A stretch of DNA of 64,000 nucleotides, taken from Onchidella celtica (Eukaryota > Mollusca > Gastropoda > Systellommatophora > Onchidiidae). The notes below the pieces were generated by a model, which ran no database searches, was not told the origin of the DNA, and saw only the letters and a program-made list of their open reading frames with translations. The stretch is taken from contig OZ007570.1 of assembly GCA_963931925.1 (NCBI GenBank), forward strand, positions 53,519,880 to 53,583,879. Direction: 5' to 3'. Numbering within the stretch: the first letter of the stretch is position 1; each line of letters begins with the position of its first letter. A program made the translations under genes and the position numbers. Shown in pieces: positions 62,537-64,000 of this stretch.

Positions 62537-64000
62537 TGCGCAGTCGTTCAAATCAAAGCAGATCAAAGTGGCAAATTCTTGTAAAAATTAGAAAATAACG
62601 CTTGTGTGTCAGGCAGACCCATATACATAGTAATAAAATTGTCATTCTTAGTCCTGATAATTTAAAATGACTCAATAATGTTACATAAAGTTATTACTTT
62701 GCTAGTAACTGGAACGCTATCAGAGCGTCAAGCACTGATTGGTATTGTGAAATATTATGGGTTGTGAGTTGTGTTCAGCGCCACAGGCAGCAGGATTTCA
62801 GCTCCACTGTTTTTTCAAATTTTTAGAAGGATTTTATATTTATTAGACTTCGAAGTTTGCACCAAAGAGTTCCTCTTGTTTCAGTGATTCTGAGGATCTA
62901 ATTTATTTCAAGATGTTTCAACATGAAGTGATTTTATTCTATGTTTTATCTTATCTTGTGGCCATTTTTAGGCTTCACTGTGCTGATTTTAACACCAACA
63001 CTCAGCATAACAACATGTGTGACCCAGTTACTGACAGTAGAGAGTCAAGACTATTGTGAACACACTAGTGTAAATATGACCAGCTTTGTTTACACAAGAG
63101 AACAATTGCTCCAGTGTAGAAATAACAACAACATCAACAAACTGCCCAATCAGGTTTTCCAACTACTGAAAAATCTACACATCTGTAAACAGAAACACAG
63201 AAAGAGGGGAGCAAGAGGTGGGACCAGAAGAAGAATAAAATCTGTACTGGGTGAGAGAAAAATAAACAATACAGTTAAAGGCTTCCATCAAAGTGGAATA
63301 AATAAAAACAACTTGATTCCAATTGACACAAGAAACAAATTTAGAGATGTAACCTGTGCAAAAAACATTCGTATTGGGTATACTAATGCACAGTCAGCAT
63401 GTAATAAGACAACAGACTTGTGTGGCATCATTGGTGACTATGACATTGACATCATGATTATCACAGAAACCTGGATCCATGAACACGGTCATGAGCATGT
63501 AATTTCTAAACTCACTCCACCGAGTTATTCTTATAAATCATTTCCTAGAAAGAACAAAAATGGAGGTGGCATTGGTATTGTCTACAAAAATACTCTCTCT
63601 TCGGCCTTGAACTTTGGTGAGAATCCTGATACTGTTACTTCATTTGAGTCTGCGATTATGACTTTGTCATTACCTCACAAGAAAATCAAATTTGTCCTGC
63701 TATATAGACCACCACCTAACAAGAAAAACAATCTCAAAACATCAGATTTTTTGACACAATTTGAAGAAATTTTGATTTTAAACAACATCGAAAAGCAGGA
63801 ACTTGTCTTCATGGGTGATTTTAACTTGCATTACGACTCAAAAACATCTGCTGATGTAAATTTTATGAAACGTTTATTTCATGAACATCAAATGACACAA
63901 CATGTTGAATCCAGCACACACAAATTTGGCCATATTCTTGATTGGATTGTTACTTCGTCCAAATTTACTTTTGCATCAGCGGTGGTAAATACCAACAAAC
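62537..64000 (+). mobile_element. CR1/L2-type LINE, 5' part, open to the window edge
   Basis: Starts where homology to the first duplicate stops. An ATG at 63076 opens a frame with no stop to 64000 (308 codons). A basic KHRKRGARGGTRRRI is followed by an endonuclease domain: IRIGYTNAQSACNK, DIMIITETWIHE, GGGIGIVYK, FVLLYRPPPN, ELVFMGDFNLHYD and HILDWIVTS. The catalytic Glu (TETW) and GDFN are intact, so the element may be young. The reverse transcriptase would lie past the window. Whether the first 540 bp are LINE 5' UTR or another insertion is open. Confidence 0.82.

Overview
The window is animal nuclear DNA: AT-rich, intron-bearing, full of microsatellites, with dense, old and nested transposable elements. 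The only intact host genes I can support are two tandem paralogues on the + strand. Each encodes a small secreted C-type lectin-like protein resembling the perlucin-like proteins of molluscs. Together with the mix of elements (RTE and CR1/L2-type LINEs, tRNA-derived SINEs, hAT, mariner, Harbinger and THAP-bearing DNA elements), this suggests a lophotrochozoan, most likely a gastropod mollusc. The taxonomic call is inference.

Layout. 1-12.9 kb: no intact gene. It holds a decayed OTU-protease fragment, several MITE and foldback families, microsatellites, a tRNA-like SINE head and a LINE tail. 12.9-25.5 kb: lectin gene 1 (five coding exons plus a 3' UTR exon) and its flank. Its introns carry a retroelement tail, SINEs, a broken mariner and a foldback element, and a 32-bp minisatellite lies in the probable 3' UTR. 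25.5-49.6 kb: spacer between the duplicates. It holds immunoglobulin-like exon fragments, a hAT-type MITE, long GATA-type satellites, an RTE LINE interrupted by nested insertions, a 10 x 88-bp array with splice-site-like units, a THAP mini-element, a hAT element split by a solo LTR, and a hAT-type element split by a Harbinger-type element. 49.6-62.5 kb: lectin gene 2, with the same exon lengths and intron phases, a mariner fragment in intron 2, a THAP mini-element and an RTE insertion in intron 3, and its own copy of the minisatellite. 62.5-64 kb: the 5' part of a CR1/L2-type LINE with an open endonuclease frame running off the window.

The two lectins have equal length (147 aa) and about 68% identity by hand alignment. 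Coding exons differ at roughly 18-22% of bases, while the downstream intron, UTR and flank differ at 0-6%. Most exon differences change amino acids. One copy has the calcium/sugar motif EPN and the other EPT; both keep WND. This fits a secreted lectin family diversifying its ligand surface while its 3' flank is young or homogenised. I found no CRISPR, operon or other prokaryotic system.
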